From: Paroedura picta
Lineage: Eukaryota; Chordata; Lepidosauria; Squamata; Gekkonidae
Direction: 5' to 3'
Length of the DNA stretch: 64,000 nucleotides
Assembly (NCBI RefSeq): GCF_049243985.1
Contig: NC_135386.1
Coordinates: 19,064,202 to 19,128,201, forward strand
Below are positions 17,885 through 28,600 of the stretch, piece by piece. Position 1 is the first letter of the stretch. The number at the start of each line of letters is the position of its first letter. A model generated the notes under the pieces. That model saw only the letters and a program-made list of their open reading frames with translations. It did not search any database and was not told where the DNA came from. Made by a program: the position numbers and the translations under genes.

Positions 17885-18640
17885 CTGAAGGAAACTCAGC
17901 ATGGCTTCTGCAAAGGGAAGTCCCGCCTCACCAACCTGTGGGGGTTATGGAGGAGGAGATTCTCAAACACAGAGGTCAGGCCGATGCCGTAGATGTCATA
18001 GGCTTGGAATCCAGACAGCTCTTTGACAAGGTGCCTCACCAAAGTCTCCTGAGTGGCTTAGCAGTCATGAGGTCAGCAATAAAAGTCGGTTAATAGTTGA
18101 CAGGAAACAGGAGGAATGAATGAAGGGAAGAGATCAGGGGGTCCTGCAGGGATCAGGTACTGGGACCATCACTGTTTAATGTCTCCATAAATTATCTGGA
18201 ATTGGGGGTGAGCAACGTAGCAGGGAAGTTTGCAGGTTCCACCAGACTCCTCAGGAAGGTGGAAAGCCAGTAGGATTATGATGGACATCTGGAGGATCCC
18301 TCTAAATTGGGTGGGAACAGCACAGCAGATGAAGTTCAGCACAAGAAGGAGCAAGATGACGGATGTGGAAAGAAAATATCTGAAATGTGGGACAGTTGCA
18401 GTGGGTTACGCAAACTCCATGCTGGGGATGGGGACTGAAGGCAAAATACAAAAGTATTGCAATGCTTTTGTATGGATTTGTGGTGCAACTCCATTGGGAA
18501 CACCGAGGGAATTACTGTCCTTCTACCAGCAGTGCTCTAGATGCCACCCTATCGTCTTCCACTCCTTCTACTCCTCAGTGAAACTGGATTCAGGGCCCAA
18601 TTTGAAGAAGGGAGAGGAATGTAGGGAGTGACTCCATAAC
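17885..18640 (+). mobile_element. CR1 LINE fragment, 3' part of reverse transcriptase region, decayed
   Basis: Conceptual pieces such as HGFCKGKSRLTNL near 17900 and QLFDKVPHQSLLSGL near 18015 are the CR1 motifs around the fingers and the 'F.KAFD.VPH' block of the reverse transcriptase. A GGTCCTGCAGGGATCAGGTA block near 18140 follows, which is the usual CR1 'RG..QGS.LGP.LF' region. The frame is broken many times and the copy is truncated at both ends, so it is old. A 62-bp piece of it (18136-18197) recurs exactly at 21136-21197. Confidence 0.75.
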
Positions 18641-18904
18641 CTTCCCTCTCCTCTCCTGCCAGGGCTTTCAAGGAGTGGCCGTCCACAAGGATGTTCTGGA
18701 ATATCTCTGGATGTGCCTGGTTCCTTTCCTTGCAGACAGGGAGAAAGGATGCTACCAGCTGCGCCTTTCCAACCTTTTTTGAACTGGAGGACCCTTGAAA
18801 GAATTTTAACAAAATCAAGTGAGCCCTGCCACAAAGTGACTGCTGAGAAGGTGGCGGGGGAAAGCCGTGTGGACATACCATAGTGCTCAGAAGAGAGGGT
18901 CTAA

Positions 18905-19000
18905 AAGTCACTAGAATCAAAGTTGGTAGGGGCCATACAGGCCATCTAGTCCAACCCCCTGCTCAACTGTTCATCTGCAGAAGAACTTCCAAGATGCAAA
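18905..19000 (-). repeat. CR1-type 3'-end repeat, minus orientation
   Basis: The plus strand reads AGAATCAAAGTTGGTAGGGG and then CATCTAGTCCAACCCCCTGC. This is the reverse complement of the common sauropsid CR1 3' untranslated end. Confidence 0.6.
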
Positions 19001-19457
19001 GGGAGCTGGCTGACTTAGAATTCCATAACAAATTCCGCCTGGGGTGTCCGGCTCTTTTTATTCAGGAGGTCACTGGACCCTCTGAAAGGAGCACATTTTA
19101 GATGCCAGTACCCTGCATCTCTCACTCTGTGTTCTGTTCCTCTGGAACTTGCTCCCTTATTTGCTAATTAATTTCCTCCCACACTCCCCTTTCCATTTTA
19201 CCTAATAAAAAAACAACCGTTGGGAATGTCACACTCATTCCAAGGGAACAGATTACTGAGTCTAGCGGCACCTTTAAAAGCAACCAAATTTTATTCAAGG
19301 CATACTCAGACTTTGTTCTGCTCCTTGGGACCACCGCAGTGACCCACCAAATTGGATTACTGTTTGGTTTGGACCTTGTTTTGAACAGGCCTCTCTTTGT
19401 AACCCCCCCCTTACAACCACACACGGCACATCTGTCTGTCGTGTCGACCAGCTAGAT

Positions 19458-19593
19458 CAGGGGTAGTCAGACTGCGGCCCTCCAGATGTCCATGGACTAC
19501 AATTCCCAGAAGCCCCTGCCAGCATTTGCTGGCAGGGGCTCCTGGGAATTGTAGTCCATGAACATCTGGAGGGCCGCAGTTTGACTACCCCTG
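19458..19593. mobile_element. hAT-type palindromic MITE with 8-bp target-site duplication
   Basis: The element is almost a perfect palindrome. Two arms of about 66 bases (CAGGGGTAGTCAGACTGCGG and its near reverse complement ending CTACCCCTG) meet at a central TTT near 19524-19526. Its ends CAGGGG...CCCCTG and the duplicated octamer AGCTAGAT on both sides (19450-19457 and 19594-19601) are hAT superfamily hallmarks. There is no coding capacity, so it was moved in trans. The two arms differ at only a few positions and the target duplication is exact. Confidence 0.88.
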
Positions 19594-21135
19594 AGCTAGA
19601 TCATTGTGTCGGATACTGTTGTCTCTTGCGGAAGTTGGTGTTGGAAGGAATTGAAGGGGGGGACTGTCCTGATTGGCCCACCTCAGGCTAAAGCGAGGCC
19701 TAGCAGGACTGCTGACCCACTCCCATCACCCAGGACAGACGGAGGCTACTTAAAGAGGCGAGGGAGCACTCCCAGCCTCCTCCTGCAGGCATTTATGGTT
19801 GTCCTTGGGCCAGGGCCCGGCAAGAAGCCCTTGTTGGGGATTTTGGATGTCACAAGCCTGGCGGGAGGAGGAGAGGTCCCAGGCAGGCAGCCAACCAACC
19901 AGGCAGTCTCCCACCAGTGCTCAGCCTCTGCCGCGGGGGCTTGGGAGGGGGGGGCGGGATTAGCTCCTGGGCAAAGGGCAGGTTTCATTGAGGGGCTCTT
20001 CTGTGATCTCCCTGTCTGGCTCCTGTGTGTGAGCTGCAGCCAATCTAAGTCCCGTCCCCTGGACTGGCAACGGGACTGGCAACGGTGGGGTCTTCTGGAA
20101 CGCCATGGGGTTAGTTGCCCCAGCCTCTCCTCCCCTTCCACAGAGGCCTTGTTAGGTCCGGCCCTGATGGGGACTCGGGTGCCGTGATGACTGACGATGC
20201 TCACCGAAGTCTGGAGTTCAGCATTTATCACCGAGACGCCAACCGTCTGAGGCGTGGGAGAAATATGAGCCTCGTTCTAGTGGGGGCCACAGATGGGGTT
20301 CTTTGGAGCCCCTAGACTAGGTCACAGCATGGCTGGAAATGTCTTTCGGAGAGGACACGGACCAGGCGAAACGGTCCCTGGGGTCGCAGAGGGGCTGCCA
20401 CGTTGCATGGGCCAGATGGGGAGCTTGACTCAGGCTCAGGTTTCTGGAACTCACTTCCTGCCTCTGTTTTCTCCCTTCTCGACAGGAGTCTGTGTTGGGG
20501 GTGGAACAGGTTACTTCATGTGCACTGCACCTTCCACAGCAGTAGTTCTTGGGAAACATCCAGAGTTGGATTTTAGGCGGGACCCCTCCCCTCATGAGCA
20601 CAGCTGTGGCCGCAAGAACGGTGCTTCCCACTCGGTCCCTGAGCCTCCCGTCCACCACAGCAGCCTCAACGTTGGGGGTCTTCTCAGAGGAAGTGTCTGC
20701 CCTGTGGTGTCTTTTGCTCTGCCCGTCCTCTTCTGGCACACAGAACTCTCTGACGAGTTTATTATTCCCAGTAGAGTTAATTAGTTACAGCGCTTTGTTT
20801 GCCTGGGTGCGCCTGGCACTTATGGTGCAGCCTGTTATGTTTAAAATGCACAGATCCCGTACAGGAACCATTCCAGGTGTCCAGGACTCTGCCTGCTGTG
20901 CCTGTGAGGAGCTCATGGGCTCCTGTTGGTGCCACCGGGGAAGTGAGCAAATGCGCAGCTGCCTGCGGTGGCGACCGGGTGGGAGGCACTCCTCTCCCCC
21001 CCCCTTGGCAGGGCATGGCGGAAGCTGCCATTTCTCGTTCCTCCAGCCAGTCTTCCATATGGGGGTTGAGGGGACCGTTGGCCCTGCAGGAGCCCTCGTG
21101 AATACAGGAGGCGCTGCCCTGTTCCAGGCGGCAGA

Positions 21136-21197
21136 AGGGGGTCCTGCAGGGATCAGGTACTGGGACCATCACTGTTTAATGTCTCCATAAATTATCT
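21136..21197 (+). repeat. 62-bp exact copy of a CR1 segment from 18136-18197
   Basis: The sequence beginning AGGGGGTCCTGCAGGGATCA and ending ATAAATTATCT is identical to 18136-18197, with no similarity on either side. The offset is exactly 3000 bases. A short CTCCATAAAT repeat follows at the right edge. Confidence 0.85.
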
Positions 21198-21429
21198 CCA
21201 TAAATCCTTCCCCCACCCAGAAGCCCAAGAACAACCCGGCAGGAAGGGGACCCCCACTCCCCCAAGTGGCCCTCCGTTGGAGCCTGCCTCAGACTCCCTC
21301 ACTGTGTAGCTGCTGTTGCCGCATGGCCAGCAGGAGGAACCCCAGTTTCACCCCACAACCAGAGCACTGGCAGCGCATTGACAGCATGGCTGATGGACAG
21401 GCTGCTGCTGCTGCTCATTCATCACACAC

Positions 21430-21560
21430 TGATACGCATAACTGGCCAACCGGGACCTACCTCGCAAGGTGCCTGTTGAGGGGAGGGGAAGAGAAAGGTG
21501 TTTGTAAGCTGCTTTGGCACTCCTTCAGGGAGTGAAAAGTGGGCCATAAAACTCCAGCCC
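21430..21560 (+). repeat. MIR/L2-like SINE 3' part
   Basis: AGGTGCCTGTTGAGGGGAGG followed by TTGTAAGCTGCTTTGG and GTGAAAAGTGGGCCATAAAA is a diverged copy of the 3' half of the SINE at 15390-15600. Confidence 0.5.
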
Positions 21561-21734
21561 TTCTCATCACCTAGGATGAATCACAACAGAACAAAGCAGG
21601 CAGGGATACCGGCAAAGGGTGGGGTGAGGATAAATCAAGAAGACAATCTCCTCGCAGTCCCCATCTTTCACGGCAGCTTGTCTGGTGCTCTTTGGGCCGC
21701 GTCTGGCTCCCTTAATGCGGCTGGCAGTATTCTC

Positions 21735-21840
21735 CCCTCCTCCATTTTATCCCCACAACACCCCAGCAAGGTAGGCTGGTCTGAGAGATTGTGAGTGGCC
21801 AAAGGTCCCCCGTTGGTGGCAAAGGGAATCTGAAGATGGG
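21735..21840 (-). repeat. MIR/L2-like SINE fragment, minus orientation
   Basis: CCCCACAACACCCCAGCAAG and GGTAGGCTGGTCTGAGAGAT are the reverse complement of the SINE core with several substitutions. Confidence 0.45.
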
Positions 21841-21899
21841 GCTGGTGGCCACTGACTGCAGCCCCCTTATGGGGGGGGGGGTAGGAAGGAGAGGGATAG

Positions 21900-22604
21900 G
21901 AAAGGGGGGACTTCCGGCCTGACTCTGCAGAGCCGCGTTGAGAGCAGAGGGTAGGGCGATCCCACCCGCCCGAGGAGAAGGGCGGGCCTGCCGGGCCAGC
22001 TTTGCCAGTCCGGGGTGCCAGCTGGGTCAGGCGCTCTCCTGCCGTTTGCTCCCGGGGAGAGAAAGAGCCCGGGGCAGCCCTGGCACGGGAAGAGCCAGGC
22101 TGGCTGGCACTCCTTGCTAGGGCGCAAGTCGGGGCTGGCCCAGGGAGGTCGCAGGGGGAACGGCCCCGCCCCCCCCGAAGTCGCTGAGAAGGGGTTGGGG
22201 CGGGAGGGGGGGCGAGCTTCCCAGGCGTCTGTCACCTGCACGAGGCAAGGAACCGGGGTGTGGAGAGGGCGATGACTATGGTCCCGCCCCCGTTTGATCC
22301 CTCCCCTTCTGTCCTGGGAGGGAGGGGCTGGGGCTTCTGGGAGAGGGGCTCGGGCGGGGGGTCGCCCTGGGACAACGATGAGCCTTGTGGGGGGCGGGGA
22401 CAGCGCGGCGACCCCGTCCGGGTAGGGGGGGGGGTTGTGAAGGCGCAGGGGTGAGCCCGCCGGCCCCGGGGAGCGGAACGGGGGGCGTGCCCGGACCGAG
22501 AGAGCCCCGCCCCTCCCTTCCCCTGCCCTGCCCTCCCGGGCGGACGGGGAGCCACCGAGGAGCAGCCCGCAGCTGCCGAGCGGAGCCGCCGTCGAAGCCG
22601 CGCC
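21900..22604 (+). promoter_or_regulatory. SEMA4B CpG-rich promoter and 5'UTR
   Basis: The 700 bases before the SEMA4B ATG are CpG- and G-rich (GGGGCGGG-type Sp1-like boxes near 22140-22210 and 22395). CpG density continues into exon 1 and the start of intron 1, to about 22830. No TATA box is evident. I cannot place the exact transcription start. Confidence 0.55.
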
Positions 22605-25600
22605 ATGGACGGGCCGCGCGCCTCCGGGACCCGCGCGCTCTGGGCCCTGGCCCTCCTGCAGCTGGCGGCGGCGGCGGCGGAGGGCGAAGGCGAGGGCGGC
22701 GGCCAGGCGCGGCTGAGCCTGGGCTACGGTGAGCGGGCGCGTCGGGCTGGGCCGGGCCGGGCGGTCGAGGCGAGGCGAGGCGAGCGGCGGCGGGTCAAGC
22801 GGGGAAGGGGCGGCGCCGGCTCTCAGGCTGGTCTCCACACCGCTCCTCTCCTTCTTTCTCTTCGAGGGGGCTCGAAGCAGCCAGTGCGAGCGTCCGTCCG
22901 TCCGTTCGCGCTTTCCCCTGCTAACAACCACCCTGCCGGGTTGGCCGGCCTCACGGATCTGTATTGGCCGAGCTGAGATTTGAACCTGCATCTCAAAGGC
23001 AGATGCCAAGGGCGCAGTACTGCGGGGAAGGGGATGGCTCCGAAGAGGCGCTGGCAGGTGCTTTCAAGGGCTCCTGCCCTGGCCCAAGTCACCCTTGGCA
23101 TCTTTCAGCAGTGCAGGGTCGGTGCGGGAAGGGTAACCGTGAGGGCATCTAGCCTGACCCCGTTGCCTAAGCCTAGAATGAGAAGTGGCCCCACCATCCC
23201 CTGTAGCTTTGCCTAGGTGGGCAAGGCGGGGGAGGCCTTCCTGGAGCCCAAGGTTGATGCTCTCTCTGACTGTGCTCCCCATAAGCCCTGCTCTTTCCAG
23301 ACGTTGTGGGGCCTGTGAGCCAGAGGTGCTTGGCTCTCCTTGTTGCCCCTGACCTTTGGTGGTCCCAGAAGCTGTTCTGTGGCTGAACAGGATGAGAGTT
23401 GGGGGGGAGGACGGGCTGGCCTCCCCCTTCTGACCCTGGTGCCTTCTGGTTGTGTGTTCGTGTCCTGGCAGCCAAGGGAATGTGCTTCTTGGAAATGTTT
23501 GTCCTTTCCGAAAAGGCAGCGAGCTCAAAGCCAATGTCCGCAGGGCAGAAACTGGACAGCCCGAATCTTGCACCCTGTACCAGAGCCCCACATACAAAAC
23601 TCTTCCGCCGTCTGTTCATTTGAACAAAGTTTGAGTCCCTACGAGACTCTTTAATTCTGGGTATCCGCTTTGCTGGTCTGACAGGTGCATGACAGGACGC
23701 ACCCCTTGTTCTGGGCTTCAGTCCGACACGGAGACCCTCCTTGTGAGCTTTGCAGTGTGTTAGCTTCCTTCCTAGGCCAGTGGTCTGGCTGGCAGTCCAG
23801 GCACTCGGCCGTTCCCAGCCCCATCGCATCATCACTCAGCCGGATAGTTTGTGGCATGATTCGTACTGCATGACTGCTCGGTTAGTTCGAAGTCAGACTC
23901 CTGCTCCTCTTGCATTATTTATCCAGCATCCTGCACTGAACAATTCCTTCTTTTCCTCTCTGTACTCGGGAAATCTCCCCTCAGGCTCAACGAGAACAGC
24001 AGGCGTGAGGGGGGGGGACCCCACGAAACACCAGGCTGGGATTACCAAAGTGGGAGCCTGGACAAACCACGGCCTGCCCAGCAGGGCCCGGCAGAAGGCC
24101 ATCCGGGCCAGGATACCTGGAATAATCCTATTTCCACCATCCCAGAGCCTCTCTGGTGGTGTCCTTCCACTCCAGTTCTAGCCCCTCAGCAATGCTTCTC
24201 TTTTGCACACTTGCACGCTCTGGGGGAGGTCAGCCGTGTGGGGAGGGGGGGGGGCTTCCTGACTAGCTCAGGCGGCTGCGCAAGGTGGAACAGAGGGGGC
24301 ACAGAAGGTCTTGCGCCAGTGCGTGAAGGTGTCCTGGCAGAGCGCAGAGGGCGGGGAGAGGCAGTCCAGCAGGTCCGTGGGTCCCCGGCCATGAAGGGCT
24401 TTGTGGGTCCCTTGACCCAGGAGCCGATCACTGGCCAGTGGTGCGGTTGGGGAAGGGCTGTGAGGCTCGTGTTTAGCCTAGCTTCCTGCCGAAACCTACC
24501 CATGGCGCTCTGTGCCAGCTGGAGTCCCACAGATGTGCAGAGAGCACATGACAAGCAGTCCTGCCTCCAGGCGACAGCGTCAAGGACCCTTGTGGGCCGA
24601 TGGACCCTGGTTGGGAGGTCGGGAGCCCTCTTTCCAGAATCTCCAGTGATAACAGAGCCCTGAGCTGAGGCCACAAGTGTCTGCTGAGGGAGGATCGGCA
24701 TCCTTTGGGGCCAGAAAGCACAAGAAAGGGGCAGGCCTGGTGGGGCCTGTATCCAGACGGGTCCCCAGCAAAGGCCGACAGACAGCGCAGCCTGCAGCCT
24801 GAAGGCAGGAGAGAAGAGTCGCCTGAGATGACCCCGGCATCGCCCTGCACCCCTGCTTGTTCTGGAAGGGGCATGACCGCTTCATTCCTCTGTAGGGCAG
24901 GTATTAAAGTAGTCAAGGGATGACCACTTGCCGCGGAGTCCAAAGAAAGGGGCCCTGAGAGTAGTGGGTGTCAGGGGTTTGTTGCTGCCCTCCTTCTGTG
25001 TTTGCAGGAACCAAAGGACTCCTGTAGGAGTCCCGTGATCCTGCGCTGGTTGCTTTGCACTTGTGGCCAGAGCCAGGTGACCTCTCTGCCAGCAGAAGGG
25101 CGTCTGGGGGATTTGTGCTGCGGGGGCACGGAGAGTGGAGGCCTGGCCTGCAGCGGTTGGTCCGGGCTCTCCTTGCAGGGGGGCGTGTTCGGCAACCTCT
25201 GCTCCAGCTGGGGAGGACAAGGACCCAGCCCAGTGACGAGGCAGGGAGTCACCGATGTGCCCCAGCGATGCAGGCCAGCACCTGCAGCATGAGTCGGCCA
25301 TGGCGGGGCTGACTCCTGCCACTGCTTCCTTCCTCCTGGGCCTGCCTCACTCTGCTTCTGGGGCTCAGCCGTGGCCAGGAGGCGCATGTGGGGCGCTTGA
25401 GCCTGTGGTGTGCCTGCAATGGGGCTTGGGCCAGTGGGGAGGCTGTGTGGGCTGCCTGAGCCTCTGACTTTGGGAGGAAAGGTGCAGCGAGGAGCAAGAT
25501 GCCTCCAGACGTGGCACAGGGCCCAGCGCATGTGTTGTGGGGACCCAGGCAGCCTGCTGACATGGCAGATGCCCCAGGGACTCTCAGCTGCTGCGTGGCT

Positions 25601-28600
25601 TGCTGCCGCGTCTGTGGCCACCAGGAAGAACTGCTGAGGAGTCTGCTTTTTGCAGCAGGTCTGGCCCTGATGTGGTGCAGATAGCATTCCGTGTGATGCT
25701 TCCCGGGGTGGCCCATCATCCTTCCCCAGAGATGGTTCCCAGGCGCTCTTGCTGGGGAAGGGGGAGAACCCCCCCCCTTTGGCTTGGTGCCCTGAGGACT
25801 CTTCTTTGCACCCAGGGGGACCTGTGCCTCACAGGCCCCTGATGTGGGAGTTCTGGAGCACCTGAACTGACCTGTTGCTGCCGTGGGATGAACGGCTGTC
25901 CAGCCATTGGATGGGTCTTGGGAAGAGACAAGTGGGGTCCACCAGTCTGGCCTCTGGCAGAGTTTCATGCCCACCAAGCCCTGCGCTGGCTGCCCCAGCC
26001 CCCCCTCCCCCCCAATGCCAGGAAGAGTGCTGCCTCAGCAGAACCTGAGAGCTGCTTGCAGACCTCTTGTAAAGTGGCGTGTCTCAGCCTGCTCCGGGGA
26101 ACCTCCGTCCTTGACAGTGCCCTGGCAGAAGAGGGTGCTCCTCCAGGCAGCTTGTTGAGACCACCGTCTTCTGCTTTTCTCTCCAAGGGGGGGGGCAGAG
26201 TGCCTTCCCCTGTCTCCTCCCTGCTATATGCTTGCAGGAACAGTCGTGCGAGATAGGTCAGGCTCAGAGTGTGTGACTGGACCCAGTCCCCCTGCTAGCC
26301 TCCATGCCAGGGTGGGAACCCCCGCCCCCTCCCTCTCTGACACCCAGCCTTTGGACCCAGTGGGCCTCATGTGAAGGGGGGGGGAGGCAAAGACGTCTGT
26401 CCCCAGCTTGGCCTCTTGCTGCCGACGTTGTGGCCACATGCCTGGCAGGCTTGTCTGCCCCCCAAGAGGCACTTCCTCACTCGCATCCAGAAACCACGGG
26501 GCACTTGGCAGTGGACCCCCACCTCAGCTGTGCCATTGAGCCCTGCTGGTAACTGGCTCTGGGCCCCTGCTGGGAGAGAGAGAGGGCCCGCTGGTGCCTG
26601 CCTGTGCCCAGGAAGCAGATGGCCTCCCGCTGGGATGTCAGCCAAGCACTGGGCAGACACGGACGCATTCCAGGAGCCTTGCCCTCCTATTCTGGTTCGG
26701 GCCTGAGTCACATGGGTGCCACATTCGGGGAGGGGTAGTTCTCCTGGGTCATAGGCACCCTCCTGTACCAGCCTGCCATGGGATGTCTGGGGAGTAGGAG
26801 GAGAAGGTATCCTTGGGGAGGGAAAAATGGGCTGCAAGGCTCAGGGAGGGGGGTCTGGGGCCCCTCCCTCCCATGGGCTGCCAGCCAAGCTACTGCAGGA
26901 AGAGATCTGTTCCTTCCGTGGGTGTCTCTGGCAGGGGAGGCGAGGGGCAGCAAGGCCTGGGACTGGATGCTGAGACGGGAGGTCCCACAGGGGTCTTCTG
27001 GGCGGGGTGCTCGGGAGCCCTCGGTTTGCCCTCTGCCTTGTCCTCCAGGGAGAGCTTTCCACACCAGCTGGCTGGGAACAGGAGCAGCAGGCTGGAGCAG
27101 GTCCCCCGGTCAAAGCGGGCCCAGACTTGCTTGGAACAAACCGAACTGGCTTTGCAGGTCACCCCAGGTCACAAGCTCCTCCCTAGGGGAACTCCCAGCA
27201 GGTGTTGGGTGACGGGTGCCACACCCAGAGGTGTTCAGTGGGAGGGGGAGCAGTCCTCCTGCACTTCCCTGCCCTTTGGGCCAGAGGAGGCTCAATGCCA
27301 GAGTCCAGTGCGAGTGCTGACACGGGGGGGGGGTGATCAGAGGTAGCAGAGGGACACCCGCTCTTCTGAAGCTGCAGAGGGGGTGGGGTGGGGGCCTGCT
27401 TCCACAGGGCCTCTCCTTCCTTGCATCTTGTCCCTCATGGAGAGGAGTGCCCCCCCCCCCGCCGCATCAGGGCAGCCCCACAGTGCCCAGCAGAGCAGGA
27501 CAGATGCAGGCATGGAAGCTGGGGCTGCAGCTGGTCAGAACAGGAGCGGGTGGAGGGCGTGGGAGGCACTGGCAAGCAGGGCAGGGGACTGTCTGGGCAT
27601 CCGGGGCTCCAACTGGCCTTTGCATGTCTCTTCCCAGATTTCCCCGGCCGGCGGGTGAACCGCTTTGAGATGCCGGGCGTCACCAACTACACGGTCCTGC
27701 TGCTGAGCCCGGATGGGAGCGCCTTGTATGCGGGGGCCCGGGAGACCCTCCTTGCCCTCAACACCAGCACCTTCTTCCCTGGACCGCAACACCGGAGGGT
27801 GGGTAGGAGGTGCCCCCCAGTCTCAGTCTGTGGGGGCGGAGGGGGGGAGGAGGCGTGTGTTTTCCTGGGGCCAGTCTGGGCAGCAAGAGCAAGAAGGGAG
27901 GGGCCCTCGAGCCTCCCCCACCCTCTGGGCATGGCTGGGCGGGGGGGGGGGGCTGCTCTCTCTCTGGATGGCCTTTCTGCTTCAGACAAAGGCCTTGAAT
28001 TTGAGCCCCAAAGCCAGAAGCTGGAGGGAGGCGTCCAGAAGGACTCCCTTATCCCCTTCCTATTTCCAATTATTATTTTTATTGCTGTTATTGGTATTAA
28101 TCTTAGTTACTAATAATTACTGACAAAAAGAACAACAGTATGTTGGGGTCCATTGCCTAGAATTTGGTGAAATTTGGGGTCAGGGTTTGGCCAGGCGCTG
28201 GTTGAGGCGTGGATCTGGGGGGTGGGGGGGGGTGATACTCCGAGTGGGGCACCTGCGGGGCAAGGCCGTGCCCTCTTTGGAGCCAGCGTGCCAGTGGGTT
28301 CAGTGTGCTGTGGGGCTTTTGCCTGGGCCATTGAGGAGGGAGGGGCTGGGGGTGACCAGTGGGTCCCTCGGTCAGCATTGCTCCCTGTCTGTCTCCAGCT
28401 GGTGTGGGGGGCTGAGGAGGAGAAGAAGCAGCAGTGCGTCTTCAAGGGCAAGGACCCCCAGGTGAGGGCCGGTGTGGGGCTGAGGGGCATTCTTCGGCCC
28501 GGGTGCTGACTCAGTGGGCCTCAATGGGGACACGTGGGGGAGGGAGGGTTGGTTGGTTGGTTTGCGCCAGAGCAGATGTCAGTGCCCCCCCCCTACGCTC

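Larger units (their letters stand above)
14180..21900. other. Repeat-rich intergenic region between IDH2 and SEMA4B
   Basis: I find no host exon here on either strand. The block is built mostly of interspersed repeats, annotated separately: MIR/L2-like SINEs in both orientations, CR1 LINE fragments, a hAT-type MITE and a (CT)18 microsatellite. Open frames in it look like chance frames through GC-rich or repeat DNA. Stretches at 14200-15300, 16300-16880 and 19606-21130 hold nothing I recognise. Confidence 0.6.

Noticed and set aside
23560-23700. Another copy of the SINE seen at 497-690
   Set aside because: Only a dozen bases (TGGTCTGACAGGTGC region) agree, which is too little to call.
24970-25977. 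Overlapping 240-codon minus-strand frames in SEMA4B intron 1
   Set aside because: No recognisable motif was found, and neighbouring frames are equally open in this GC-rich intron.
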